Below, piece after piece: positions 52,157-60,623 of a DNA stretch of 64,000 bases. Below the pieces are notes generated by a model. That model worked only from the letters and a program-made list of their open reading frames with translations. It was not told where the DNA came from and did not search any database. Origin of the DNA: Flavobacteriaceae bacterium (GTDB lineage Bacteria > Bacteroidota > Bacteroidia > Flavobacteriales > Flavobacteriaceae); the NCBI GenBank assembly GCA_018669795.1, contig JABHSQ010000025.1, positions 51,019 through 115,018 on the forward strand, given 5' to 3'. Made by a program: the position numbers and the translations under genes. Position 1 is the stretch's first letter. Every line of letters starts with the position of its first letter.

Positions 52157-52195
52157 CACAAAAAATAATCTTAACGTATCAATACATGAAATCTT

Positions 52196-53539
52196 ATGAA
52201 AGATAGCATAAAAGAATTCATTTCAAAAGTTGAAAAAATGAATCCTAACGAGCCTGAATTTATGCAGGCAATTACCGAAGTAGCTGAAGTTATAATTCCT
52301 TTTATAGAGGAAAACAAAGAGTATCAAGGTAAAAAATTATTAGAACGAATGGCTGAGCCAGAACGTACTATAATGTTTAGAGTTTCTTGGACTGATGACA
52401 GTGGTGAAATACAAGTAAACCGTGGGTATAGAGTAGAGTTTAACTCTGCAATAGGACCTTATAAAGGTGGTTTGCGTTTTCATCCATCTGTAAATCTTAG
52501 TATTTTAAAATTTTTAGGTTTTGAACAAGTATTCAAAAATAGCTTAACCACACTTCCGCTAGGAGGTGGTAAAGGAGGATCTGACTTTAACCCAAAAGGA
52601 AAAACAGATGCTGAAGTTATGCGTTTTTGTCAAAGTTTTATGACTGAGCTATCAAGGCATATAGGGCCAAATACCGATGTTCCTGCTGGAGATATTGGTG
52701 TAGGAGGAAGAGAAATAGGTTTCTTATTTGGACAATATAAACGTCTAAGAAATGAGTTTACAGGTGTTTTAACTGGAAAAGGTCTTTCTTATGGCGGTTC
52801 ATTAATCCGTCCTGAAGCTACTGGATATGGGAATGTTTATTTTGCTAAAAATATGTTAGCAACAAGAAGTGATTCCTTTGAAAGAAAAACTGTTACTATT
52901 TCTGGTTCAGGAAATGTAGCTCAATATGCAGCAGAAAAAGTGATTGAATTTGGAGGTACTGTAGTAACATTATCAGATTCTGGAGGATATATTTATGATG
53001 CAGACGGAATTAATACTGAAAAATTAGCTTTTGTAATGGAGCTTAAAAATGTGAAACGTGCTCGTATAAGTGAATATGTTTTAAAATATCCTTCTGCTAA
53101 ATATATAGCTGGTGAGCGTCCTTGGAATATTAAATGTGATATTGCTTTACCTTGTGCAACTCAAAATGAAATTAATAAAGAAGAAGCGCAAACATTAGTA
53201 AATAATGGATGTTTCTGTGTGGGCGAAGGCGCCAATATGCCATGTACTCCAGAAGCAATTGAAATTTTTACAGCGAATAAATTATTATTTTCTCCAGGGA
53301 AAGCCTCTAATGCAGGTGGTGTAGCTACTTCAGGCCTAGAAATGTCTCAAAATTCTCTTCGTTTAAGTTGGACGGCAAAAGATGTAGATGATAAATTACA
53401 TACTATTATGAATGATATTCATGATGCTTGTGTAACATATGGAACAGATGAATCAGGATATACTGATTATGTAAAAGGAGCCAATATTGCAGGTTTTGTT
53501 AAGTTAGCAGATGCAATGATTGCTCAAGGTGTAGTTTAA
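52196..53539 (+). CDS. gdhA: Glutamate dehydrogenase, NADP-type
   Basis: Makes glutamate from 2-oxoglutarate and ammonium. The 447-residue length fits the hexameric NADP(H) class. Motifs: YKGGLRFHPSVNLSILKFLGFEQ, the catalytic GGGKGGSDFNPKGK, DVPAGDIGVGGREIGFLFGQYKR and the Rossmann SGSGNVAQYAAEK. It has its own promoter and is closed by a strong terminator. Confidence 0.96.
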   Translation: MKDSIKEFISKVEKMNPNEPEFMQAITEVAEVIIPFIEENKEYQGKKLLERMAEPERTIMFRVSWTDDSGEIQVNRGYRVEFNSAIGPYKGGLRFHPSVNLSILKFLGFEQVFKNSLTTLPLGGGKGGSDFNPKGKTDAEVMRFCQSFMTELSRHIGPNTDVPAGDIGVGGREIGFLFGQYKRLRNEFTGVLTGKGLSYGGSLIRPEATGYGNVYFAKNMLATRSDSFERKTVTISGSGNVAQYAAEKVIEFGGTVVTLSDSGGYIYDADGINTEKLAFVMELKNVKRARISEYVLKYPSAKYIAGERPWNIKCDIALPCATQNEINKEEAQTLVNNGCFCVGEGANMPCTPEAIEIFTANKLLFSPGKASNAGGVATSGLEMSQNSLRLSWTAKDVDDKLHTIMNDIHDACVTYGTDESGYTDYVKGANIAGFVKLADAMIAQGVV

Positions 53540-53552
53540 TACATACCTTAAT

Positions 53553-53595
53553 AAAAAGAAAAAGGTTGTCTTAAAAAGACAACCTTTTTCTTTTT
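53553..53595 (+). terminator. Intrinsic terminator of gdhA
   Basis: Perfect 18-base arms (53553-53570 and 53578-53595) with a 7-base loop; the GC part is GGTTGTC/GACAACC, followed by CTTTTTCTTTTT. It starts 14 bases after the gdhA stop. Confidence 0.9.
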
Positions 53596-53653
53596 AATCA
53601 TAAATCAAAATAAATAGTACTTTAGCCTGTTATACTTATAGAAATTATTTACT

Positions 53654-55951
53654 ATGAAGCAATTAGTAAGAGTTGTATTAATATTACAAATCTTTTTTTT
53701 ACAAGCCCAAAATTTTGAGAATAGATGGACTGGTTATTTTTCATATATTTCCGTTAAAAGTATTTCACAAGGAAATGATAAAATTTATGCTGCTGCAGAA
53801 AATGCTATTTTCACCTACGACCTATCAAATCAAGAAATTGCTACTATTACTACCATAAACGGATTATCTGGTAAAACAATAACAACAGCACATTATAGTG
53901 ATGCTTACGGATTATATATTATAGGTTACGAAAATGGTTTGATAGAAATAGCTATAGATGGTGAAGACAACATCCTAAAGGTAGTTGATATTTTAGATAA
54001 ACCGACCATACCACCAAACAATAAAAAAATAAATCATTTTAATGAATATAATGGGAGGTTATACATTTCTACAGGATATGGGATTTCCGTATATAATTTA
54101 GATACTTTAGAATTTGGAGATACTTATTTTATTGGAGATTTAGGAAGTCAAATTAATATTACTCAAACTACAGTACTAGGAGATTTAATTTACGCTTCAA
54201 GCTCTGAAAATGGAATTAAAAGTGCTTTGGTTGCCGATGAGAGCATTATAGATTTCGAAGAATGGACCACAGTTATTGAAGGAGGATATAAAGGAATTCA
54301 ATCTTTAGGGTCTGAATTATATACGGTTAATAATAATAATACTATTTTAAAATTTGATTTGGACGTTGGTTTTTTACAAATAGACTTTTTTATATCTCCT
54401 GTATTAGATTTTGGAGTTGCTTCTGAAGTATTAACGATTACAACAGAAAATTCTATTAAAGCATATACTGAAGGCTATAGTTTGTTAGAAGAAGTAAATA
54501 ATTTAATTGATTTCGATTATAAATTACAATCTGGATATACATTTAACAACACTTTTTATTTAGGAACTAAAGAATTAGGGATGTTAGTGGTTCCTTTTGC
54601 TTCAAGTCAAGCGGAGCAAATATTACCGGACGGACCTCTTTTTAATCAACCCTTTGCAATTGATGCATCTCCTGATCAATTGTGGGTAGCTTTTGGTAAA
54701 ATTGATTTATTTTTTAATCCTTACCCTTTAACAAAAAGAGGAATTAGTAATTTTAGGAATAAAGAATGGCTAAATGTTAATTATAATGATCTTAAAGACG
54801 AAGTAAATGTTAATGACATAAATGACTTATCATATGTAAAGATAAATCCTAATAATACGAGCGAAGTTTATATGAGTTCGTACCAAAAAGGAATGCTTAA
54901 AATAAACAACCAAACTCCATCGATATTATATAACGAAACAAATAGTCCTATGGATATTCCAGGAGGAGATAATGCCTTAGGAATTAGGTTATATGGCTCT
55001 GATTTTGATCGTGAAGAAAACCTTTGGTTTGTTCAATCTAGAGCAAATAATGGGCTTGTAAAGCTAACACCTGAAGGGCAATTTCAATTAATTGACCTGT
55101 CAAATATTATTGATGCTGAAAACGAACAAGCACTTAGTGATGTAAAAGTTAGTAGAGAAGGGCATGTTTTTTTTGGAGCAGTAGAAAGTGGTTTAATTGG
55201 ATATAATCCTACAAATAACGAATTTAATAAAATATCAGAAGGAATAGGCAATGGTAATTTACCTACTAATAATATAAGAACTTTAGCTTTTGACAATCAA
55301 AATAGATTATGGATAGGTACTCTTAAAGGGTTAAGGGTTTTATATAGTGTTGGAAGTTTTTTTGAAAACGGATCAAATATAGATGCTCAACCCATTATTA
55401 TTTTAGAAGATGGAGTAGCTCAAGAGCTTCTTTTTGAGCAGTCAATCACAGATATTGAAGTAGATGGAGCGAATAATAAATGGGTATCTACAGCAACTTC
55501 AGGCGTGTTTTATTTATCATCTAATGGACAAGAAACCTTATTAAGATTTACATCAGATAATTCTCCTTTACCATCAGATAATGTGCTTGATATTGCCATA
55601 GACGATAAGAATGGAACCGTTTATTTTGCAACTAAAGATGGTTTAGTAGCCTATAACGGAACATCAACAGCTCCAGGAGAAGATTTAGAAAGTGTTTACG
55701 CATATCCAAATCCAGTACGACCCACCTATTTAGGGAATGTTACTATTGATGGTCTTACGGCGAAGGCAAATGTAAAAATAACTGACATCACTGGTAATCT
55801 TGTTTTTGAAACAACTTCAGAAGGAGGCAGTGTAGCCTGGGACACTACAGCTTTTGGGAGTTATAAAGTAGCTTCCGGGGTTTATTTAGTTTTAATAACA
55901 TCAGACGATAACTTGTTAACTAAAGTTACAAAAATCATGATCATTAGATAA
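53654..55951 (+). CDS. porZ: PorZ-like beta-propeller protein of the T9SS attachment complex
   Basis: A 765-residue secreted protein with signal peptide (ending LQAQ), two beta-propeller regions of the two-component-regulator-propeller type (e.g. YAAAENAIFTYDLSNQE; IRTLAFDNQNRLWIGTLKGLRVL; GLVAYNG) and a T9SS C-terminal domain (VYAYPNPVRPTYLGNVTIDG ... YKVASGVYLVLITSDD). Size, layout and position before recO match PorZ, which with PorU, PorV and PorQ attaches cargo to lipopolysaccharide. A different propeller protein with the same tail cannot be excluded. A TACTTTAG box lies at 53618. Confidence 0.78.
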   Translation: MKQLVRVVLILQIFFLQAQNFENRWTGYFSYISVKSISQGNDKIYAAAENAIFTYDLSNQEIATITTINGLSGKTITTAHYSDAYGLYIIGYENGLIEIAIDGEDNILKVVDILDKPTIPPNNKKINHFNEYNGRLYISTGYGISVYNLDTLEFGDTYFIGDLGSQINITQTTVLGDLIYASSSENGIKSALVADESIIDFEEWTTVIEGGYKGIQSLGSELYTVNNNNTILKFDLDVGFLQIDFFISPVLDFGVASEVLTITTENSIKAYTEGYSLLEEVNNLIDFDYKLQSGYTFNNTFYLGTKELGMLVVPFASSQAEQILPDGPLFNQPFAIDASPDQLWVAFGKIDLFFNPYPLTKRGISNFRNKEWLNVNYNDLKDEVNVNDINDLSYVKINPNNTSEVYMSSYQKGMLKINNQTPSILYNETNSPMDIPGGDNALGIRLYGSDFDREENLWFVQSRANNGLVKLTPEGQFQLIDLSNIIDAENEQALSDVKVSREGHVFFGAVESGLIGYNPTNNEFNKISEGIGNGNLPTNNIRTLAFDNQNRLWIGTLKGLRVLYSVGSFFENGSNIDAQPIIILEDGVAQELLFEQSITDIEVDGANNKWVSTATSGVFYLSSNGQETLLRFTSDNSPLPSDNVLDIAIDDKNGTVYFATKDGLVAYNGTSTAPGEDLESVYAYPNPVRPTYLGNVTIDGLTAKANVKITDITGNLVFETTSEGGSVAWDTTAFGSYKVASGVYLVLITSDDNLLTKVTKIMIIR

Positions 55952-56670
55952 TGGTTATAACTACAAAAGCCATTGTTTTTTCTTCTTTAAAATATGGAGA
56001 ATCCGACCTAATTGTTAAATGCTTTACGGAATCTTCAGGGTTAAAAAGCTATTTATTACGGAATATCTTGAAGTCTAAAAAGGGAAAATTAAGATCTTCT
56101 TATTTTCAATCATTATCATTATTAGAAATAGAGGCATCTCATAAAAACAAGGGTACTTTAGAGCGTATTAATGAAGCTAAAATATTTTATCCCTACCAAT
56201 CATTACACACCAATGTGATAAAAAGCAGCTTAGTGATTTTTTTAGCTGAGATTTTAAGTAATACAATAAATGAAGAAGCTGAAGATAAAATGCTCTTCCG
56301 CTTTATAGAAAATTCCCTACGCTGGCTTGACAATTCTAAGGATACAGCAAATTTTCACATCTCATTTTTATTAAAATTAAGTTTGTATTTAGGCTTCTAT
56401 CCAGATACATCTACCATAACTAAACCATACTTTAATTTATTAGAAGGAAATTTTCAAGATGTTAGCATAGGAAAATATAATGAAATCGGTGCTATAATTG
56501 ATAACTTAAAGATGTTTTTCGGCATAGATTTTGATAAAATAAACGAAATAAAACTAACAAAAAACCAACGTTCCGACTTGTTGTCTTTACTGTTGAAATA
56601 TTATCAATTACATTTGCACGGTTTTAAAAAGCCTAAGTCACTTATAGTCCTAAATCAAATATTCGAATGA
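55951..56670 (+). CDS. recO: DNA repair protein RecO
   Basis: A 239-residue recombination mediator that helps load RecA onto SSB-coated DNA. The N-terminal OB fold starts TTKAIVFSSLKYGESDLIVKCFTESSGLKSYLLR, followed by the helical domain. The start overlaps the porZ stop (TAATG) and the end overlaps the TonB gene (ATGA), so all three are translationally coupled. Confidence 0.93.
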   Translation: MVITTKAIVFSSLKYGESDLIVKCFTESSGLKSYLLRNILKSKKGKLRSSYFQSLSLLEIEASHKNKGTLERINEAKIFYPYQSLHTNVIKSSLVIFLAEILSNTINEEAEDKMLFRFIENSLRWLDNSKDTANFHISFLLKLSLYLGFYPDTSTITKPYFNLLEGNFQDVSIGKYNEIGAIIDNLKMFFGIDFDKINEIKLTKNQRSDLLSLLLKYYQLHLHGFKKPKSLIVLNQIFE

Positions 56671-59075
56671 GCATTAAGTTACCCTCAATTATATTATTAT
56701 TTATTTTATCCATTTCTTCAAATTTCGCACAAAATATTAAAGTATTAGACGAAAAATCTCAAAAACCTATTTCTGGAGTTGCTGTTTTTAATAATGATAA
56801 ATCGATCACGGGAATTACCGATTTTGTTGGGAATATTGATGTTTCAAACTTTTCTGATGTTGAAAAAATAACATTCCAGCATATTTCACATATCAATTTA
56901 ATATTAACTAAAGAGGAAATAATAGCTGCTGGAAACAAAGTAATGCTAGGGGTAGATTCTAGTGCCTTAGAAGAAGTAGTTTTATCAGTTTCAAAATTTA
57001 AACAGAAAAAAGGTAAAATCCCCCAAAAAATTACAAGTATAACAAGTGAGGACATTATGTTTTCTAACCCTCAAACCTCAGCAGATTTATTAGAAAGTAG
57101 CGGTAATGTTTATATTCAAAAAAGTCAATTAGGTGGAGGAAGTCCGATTATTCGTGGGTTTTCAACAAATAGACTGCTAATTGCTGTAGATGGTATTCGT
57201 TTTAATACGGCTATATTTAGAGGCGGAAACGTTCAAAGTGTGATATCAATCGATCCTTTTACAGTAGATCACACAGAAGTTATATTAGGACCAGGGTCTG
57301 TTGTTTACGGAAGTGATGCCATTGGAGGAGTTATGAATTTCTACACTAAAAAGGCAAAATTCTCTTTTAAAGAAGGAATCTCTTTTTCTGGAAATACAAT
57401 TGCAAGATATGCAACAGCAAGTGAAGAAAAAACAGGACATATAGACTTTAATGTAGGTCTAAAAGAATGGGCATTTTTAACAAGTGTTTCTTATACCGAT
57501 TTTGGAGATCTAAAAATGGGAAAATATGGCCCAGATGATTATTTAAGACCTGAATATGCAGGAACCATCAATGGAGAAGATGTTATGGTGACTAACGATG
57601 ACCCTAGATTACAAGTACCAACAGCTTACGACCAAATTAATGCAATGCAAAAAATAAGGTATATGCCTTCCAATAACTGGGATTTTAACTTGGGGTTATT
57701 TTATACGACCACTAGCGATTATCCAAGATATGATCGTTTAATTAGAGAGAGAAACGGACAATTAAGAAGTGCTGTTTGGGATTATACTCCACAAGAATGG
57801 ATCAATGGAAACCTCATGATCACCAATAAAGGAACCTCTTTTTACGATAAAAGTATTTTAACTTTATCCTACCAAAATTTTAAAGAAGGAAGAAAAGATA
57901 GAAACTTTGGAGACGATGTATTGTATGAAACTAAAGAAAAAGTAGGTGCCTATACTTCAGCATTTGATTTCATTAAAAAGTTTGGTAAAAGCAAATTATT
58001 TTACGGATTAGAGTATGTATATAATAAGGTAAACTCTAATGGAAAACAAACCAATATTAATAATGGAGATACAGTTCTAACAGCCTCTCGTTATCCAGAA
58101 GGTTCAACTTGGCAATCAATGGCAGCTTATTTTAGTTTGCAGTCTAAGTTAGCAGAAAACCTCTCTTTTCAAGCAGGGCTTCGTTATAATCACATTCTTT
58201 TATTTGCCAATTTTGATACTCTTTTTTATGACTTCCCTTTTACCAGAGCAGCTATAAACACAGGAGCTTTAACAGGAAGTGCAGGAATAAACTGGCAAGC
58301 AAGTGATATTTTAAATTGGAGAGTTAATTTTTCAACTGCTTTTAGAGCACCAAACATTGATGATGTAGGTAAGATATTTGATAGCGAACCAGGTTCTGTT
58401 GTAGTACCCAATCCAGACTTAAAACCAGAGTATGCTTATACTGGTGAATTAGGGGCAATATTAAATTTTGAAAATGCAGTAAAGATAGATATTACAGGCT
58501 ATATCACCTTTTTGGAAGACGCCTTAGTTAGAAGAGATTTTAGTATAAATGGACAAACTGAAATTATGTACCAAGGAGAATTGAGTACTATTCAAGCCAT
58601 ACAAAATGGAGGTAAAGCAGAAATTTATGGTTTTGAAGCTGGAGTAGAAATTAATTTTACTAAAAACCTGCAATTTACCTCTCAATATAATTATACCGGC
58701 GGATATCAATTAGAAGAAGATGGTAGTAGGGTTGCTGTAAGGCATGTAGCACCTCAATTTGGGAATGCACATTTAATATGGGAATATAAAAAATTAAAAT
58801 TAGATGCTTATGCTAATTATAATGGACAATTTGATTATGAAGACCTTGCTCCAGAAGAACAAAATAAAGCATATTTGTACGCTTTAGATGAAAACGGAAA
58901 TCCATATTCACCTTCTTGGTATACGTTGAATTTTGGAGCACAGTATAAAATAAATAAAGCTTTTCAAATAAACACTTCATTAGAAAATATTAGCAACCAA
59001 CGTTATAGAACTTATTCTTCGGGGATTACTGCCGCTGGAATTAATTTTATCACTGCAGTTAGTTATCATTTCTAA
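56667..59075 (+). CDS. TonB-dependent receptor, haem/haemoglobin-receptor-like
   Basis: An 802-residue outer-membrane receptor with signal peptide (NFAQ), carboxypeptidase-regulatory-like domain (about 22-95), plug (about 105-230; SPIIRGFSTNRLLIAVDGIRFN, VVYGSDAIGGVMNFYT) and barrel. The FRAPN and NPDLKPE boxes are those of haemoglobin/haem-type receptors, but no histidine lies between them, so haem as substrate is uncertain. It starts inside the recO stop codon (ATGA), an unusual coupling of DNA repair and uptake genes. Confidence 0.87.
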   Translation: MSIKLPSIILLFILSISSNFAQNIKVLDEKSQKPISGVAVFNNDKSITGITDFVGNIDVSNFSDVEKITFQHISHINLILTKEEIIAAGNKVMLGVDSSALEEVVLSVSKFKQKKGKIPQKITSITSEDIMFSNPQTSADLLESSGNVYIQKSQLGGGSPIIRGFSTNRLLIAVDGIRFNTAIFRGGNVQSVISIDPFTVDHTEVILGPGSVVYGSDAIGGVMNFYTKKAKFSFKEGISFSGNTIARYATASEEKTGHIDFNVGLKEWAFLTSVSYTDFGDLKMGKYGPDDYLRPEYAGTINGEDVMVTNDDPRLQVPTAYDQINAMQKIRYMPSNNWDFNLGLFYTTTSDYPRYDRLIRERNGQLRSAVWDYTPQEWINGNLMITNKGTSFYDKSILTLSYQNFKEGRKDRNFGDDVLYETKEKVGAYTSAFDFIKKFGKSKLFYGLEYVYNKVNSNGKQTNINNGDTVLTASRYPEGSTWQSMAAYFSLQSKLAENLSFQAGLRYNHILLFANFDTLFYDFPFTRAAINTGALTGSAGINWQASDILNWRVNFSTAFRAPNIDDVGKIFDSEPGSVVVPNPDLKPEYAYTGELGAILNFENAVKIDITGYITFLEDALVRRDFSINGQTEIMYQGELSTIQAIQNGGKAEIYGFEAGVEINFTKNLQFTSQYNYTGGYQLEEDGSRVAVRHVAPQFGNAHLIWEYKKLKLDAYANYNGQFDYEDLAPEEQNKAYLYALDENGNPYSPSWYTLNFGAQYKINKAFQINTSLENISNQRYRTYSSGITAAGINFITAVSYHF

Positions 59076-59231
59076 AATTCTCTATTCTAAAAAATAGCTA
59101 CCATAGCCTCTCTCAACTTGAAATAGAGTAATTTTTAATATTTTTTTTATCCTTTTTTTTTTAATATGTCAAGCATATATGTGTCATTTATGTATCAAAT
59201 ATAAGAATATTTTGTTATAATTTTGTTATAT

Positions 59232-59282
59232 AAAGAAAAACAGAAGGTTTATGATAAATTAATAAACTTTCTGTTTTTCTTT
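59232..59282. terminator. Strong intrinsic terminator after the TonB receptor
   Basis: Arms 59232-59252 and 59262-59282 pair over 21 bp with one G-U wobble and a 9-base loop; core ACAGAA/TTCTGT with T-rich 3' end on both strands. It lies 157 bases after the receptor stop. The gap 59076-59231 holds nothing else recognisable. Confidence 0.85.
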
Positions 59283-59284
59283 AT

Positions 59285-59292
59285 TATATTTA
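59285..59292 (+). promoter_or_regulatory. Candidate -7 box of the AraC-type gene
   Basis: TATATTTA followed by C, one mismatch from TAnnTTTG, 65 bases before the TTG start at 59358. Confidence 0.35.
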
Positions 59293-59357
59293 CATTGTAA
59301 TTTTTTATTGTATTCTAGATAATTGTTAAACTAACATGTAATTTATAATTTAAAAAA

Positions 59358-60371
59358 TTGTTAAATTTAAAAGAAAAGAGAAATATTTTATCGAATCTTG
59401 AGCAAATAGCTGAATACTTCGAAACTCCCTTTGATCGCAGTAATGACGAATCAATACTAAGTATAGATAATCACAAGGCAAAGGGATATATTAGTGCTTA
59501 TAAATTATTCCAGGGATTATCGGTGTTAGTCTATAACATTACCTTCAAATCAGATTTTGAAATTAACCTTGAGATATCGAAGGCATCTCCTTATTATTTT
59601 TGCTATACTGTTAAGGGTCATTTTTTTCATCGGTTAAGTAATACAAAACAATTCGACAAGGTTTTACAGAACCAAAATTTGTTAGTTACTGGCGGTATAG
59701 AATCTTCTGCTCAACTTATCTATCCTGCGAATATTAAACATAAAATTGTGACAATAATAGTGGACCTGCAATTATTAGAAAATCAGGACATAAGGAATGC
59801 AAAAAGAATATACTCAAGTATTAAAGAAATATTCTTAAATACCCCTAAACATATCGCTTATAGACATATAGGAAATATTGATTCCGAAACAGAAAAATAC
59901 GCCTCGATAGTATGTGAAAATATTAATAATACCGATATATTAGGAGGCCTTCTTACTGAAGGTGCTATTCTTAATATGTTTGCCTCACAGATTAAAATAT
60001 ATAAAAGAGAGATTACTAAAACTAATCCTGAATGTACACTAAGTAATACTGAATTATCTAAAATAACTGATATAGGACCTTATGTAATCGAAAGATTACA
60101 TACAGGTATAACAATTCTTAAATTGAGTAAGCACTTTAAGATGAGCCCTAAAAAACTTCAAAGTGGTGTAAGACACCTCTATGGAGATTCGATGGGGTCT
60201 TATCTGTTTAACCTTCGGTTAGGAAGGGCTAAACAGTTGTTTGATAATACCGATTTTAACATATCTCAGGTCCGTAAAATAGTTGGAATAGCTAGCGCAA
60301 GCAACTTCTCGGTAGTATTCAAAAAAAGATATGGCATCTTGCCAAGCCAATATATAAATAATACCAAATAG
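59358..60371 (+). CDS. AraC-family transcriptional regulator
   Basis: A 337-residue regulator. The C-terminal ~100 residues form the double HTH: TILKLSKHFKMSPKKLQSGVRHLYGDSMGSYLFNLRLGRAKQLF and FNISQVRKIVGIASASNFSVVFKKRYGILPSQY. The N-terminal ~230 residues are of a type I do not recognise; they probably sense a ligand. The start is TTG at 59358: an in-frame stop lies 9 bases upstream and the first internal ATG is far inside. Target unknown; the T9SS cargo genes next to it are candidates. Confidence 0.87.
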   Translation: MLNLKEKRNILSNLEQIAEYFETPFDRSNDESILSIDNHKAKGYISAYKLFQGLSVLVYNITFKSDFEINLEISKASPYYFCYTVKGHFFHRLSNTKQFDKVLQNQNLLVTGGIESSAQLIYPANIKHKIVTIIVDLQLLENQDIRNAKRIYSSIKEIFLNTPKHIAYRHIGNIDSETEKYASIVCENINNTDILGGLLTEGAILNMFASQIKIYKREITKTNPECTLSNTELSKITDIGPYVIERLHTGITILKLSKHFKMSPKKLQSGVRHLYGDSMGSYLFNLRLGRAKQLFDNTDFNISQVRKIVGIASASNFSVVFKKRYGILPSQYINNTK

Positions 60372-60550
60372 GTTCTCAAGCCCTATATTCTAAAATTTGC
60401 TATAAAGAGATACGCTGTATCTGAAAGGAAAATTAACAAATAAATTTTATTTACTAATTTATATTTTTTTAATTATCTATGTATATCGTTAACTCTTATA
60501 GTTTGGGGTATTAAAAAAAAGTTATTTAAATTTAAACATAAATAAATCAT

Positions 60551-60582
60551 AAAGCCGCCCCTAATTTAATGGGGGCGGCTTT
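60551..60582 (-). terminator. Terminator of the Omp28-like gene
   Basis: Arms AAAGCCGCCCC (60551-60561) and GGGGCGGCTTT (60572-60582), 11 bp, 10-base loop, followed on the minus strand by a T-rich stretch. It is 41 bases beyond the stop and is duplicated at 63712-63743. Confidence 0.85.
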
Positions 60583-60623
60583 ATACTTAATATTTATTAA
60601 GTTCTTAAACTAAAACTTAGGTC

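Larger units (their letters stand above)
51544..52195. other. Long intergenic region between ssb and gdhA
   Basis: About 650 bases. From left to right: the ssb leader with a GC-rich hairpin, the ssb -7 box (51666-51673), an inverted repeat (51729-51754), a decayed cystathionine gamma-synthase 3' end (51821-52061), and the gdhA promoter with a 6-codon upstream ORF (52186-52206). Confidence 0.7.
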
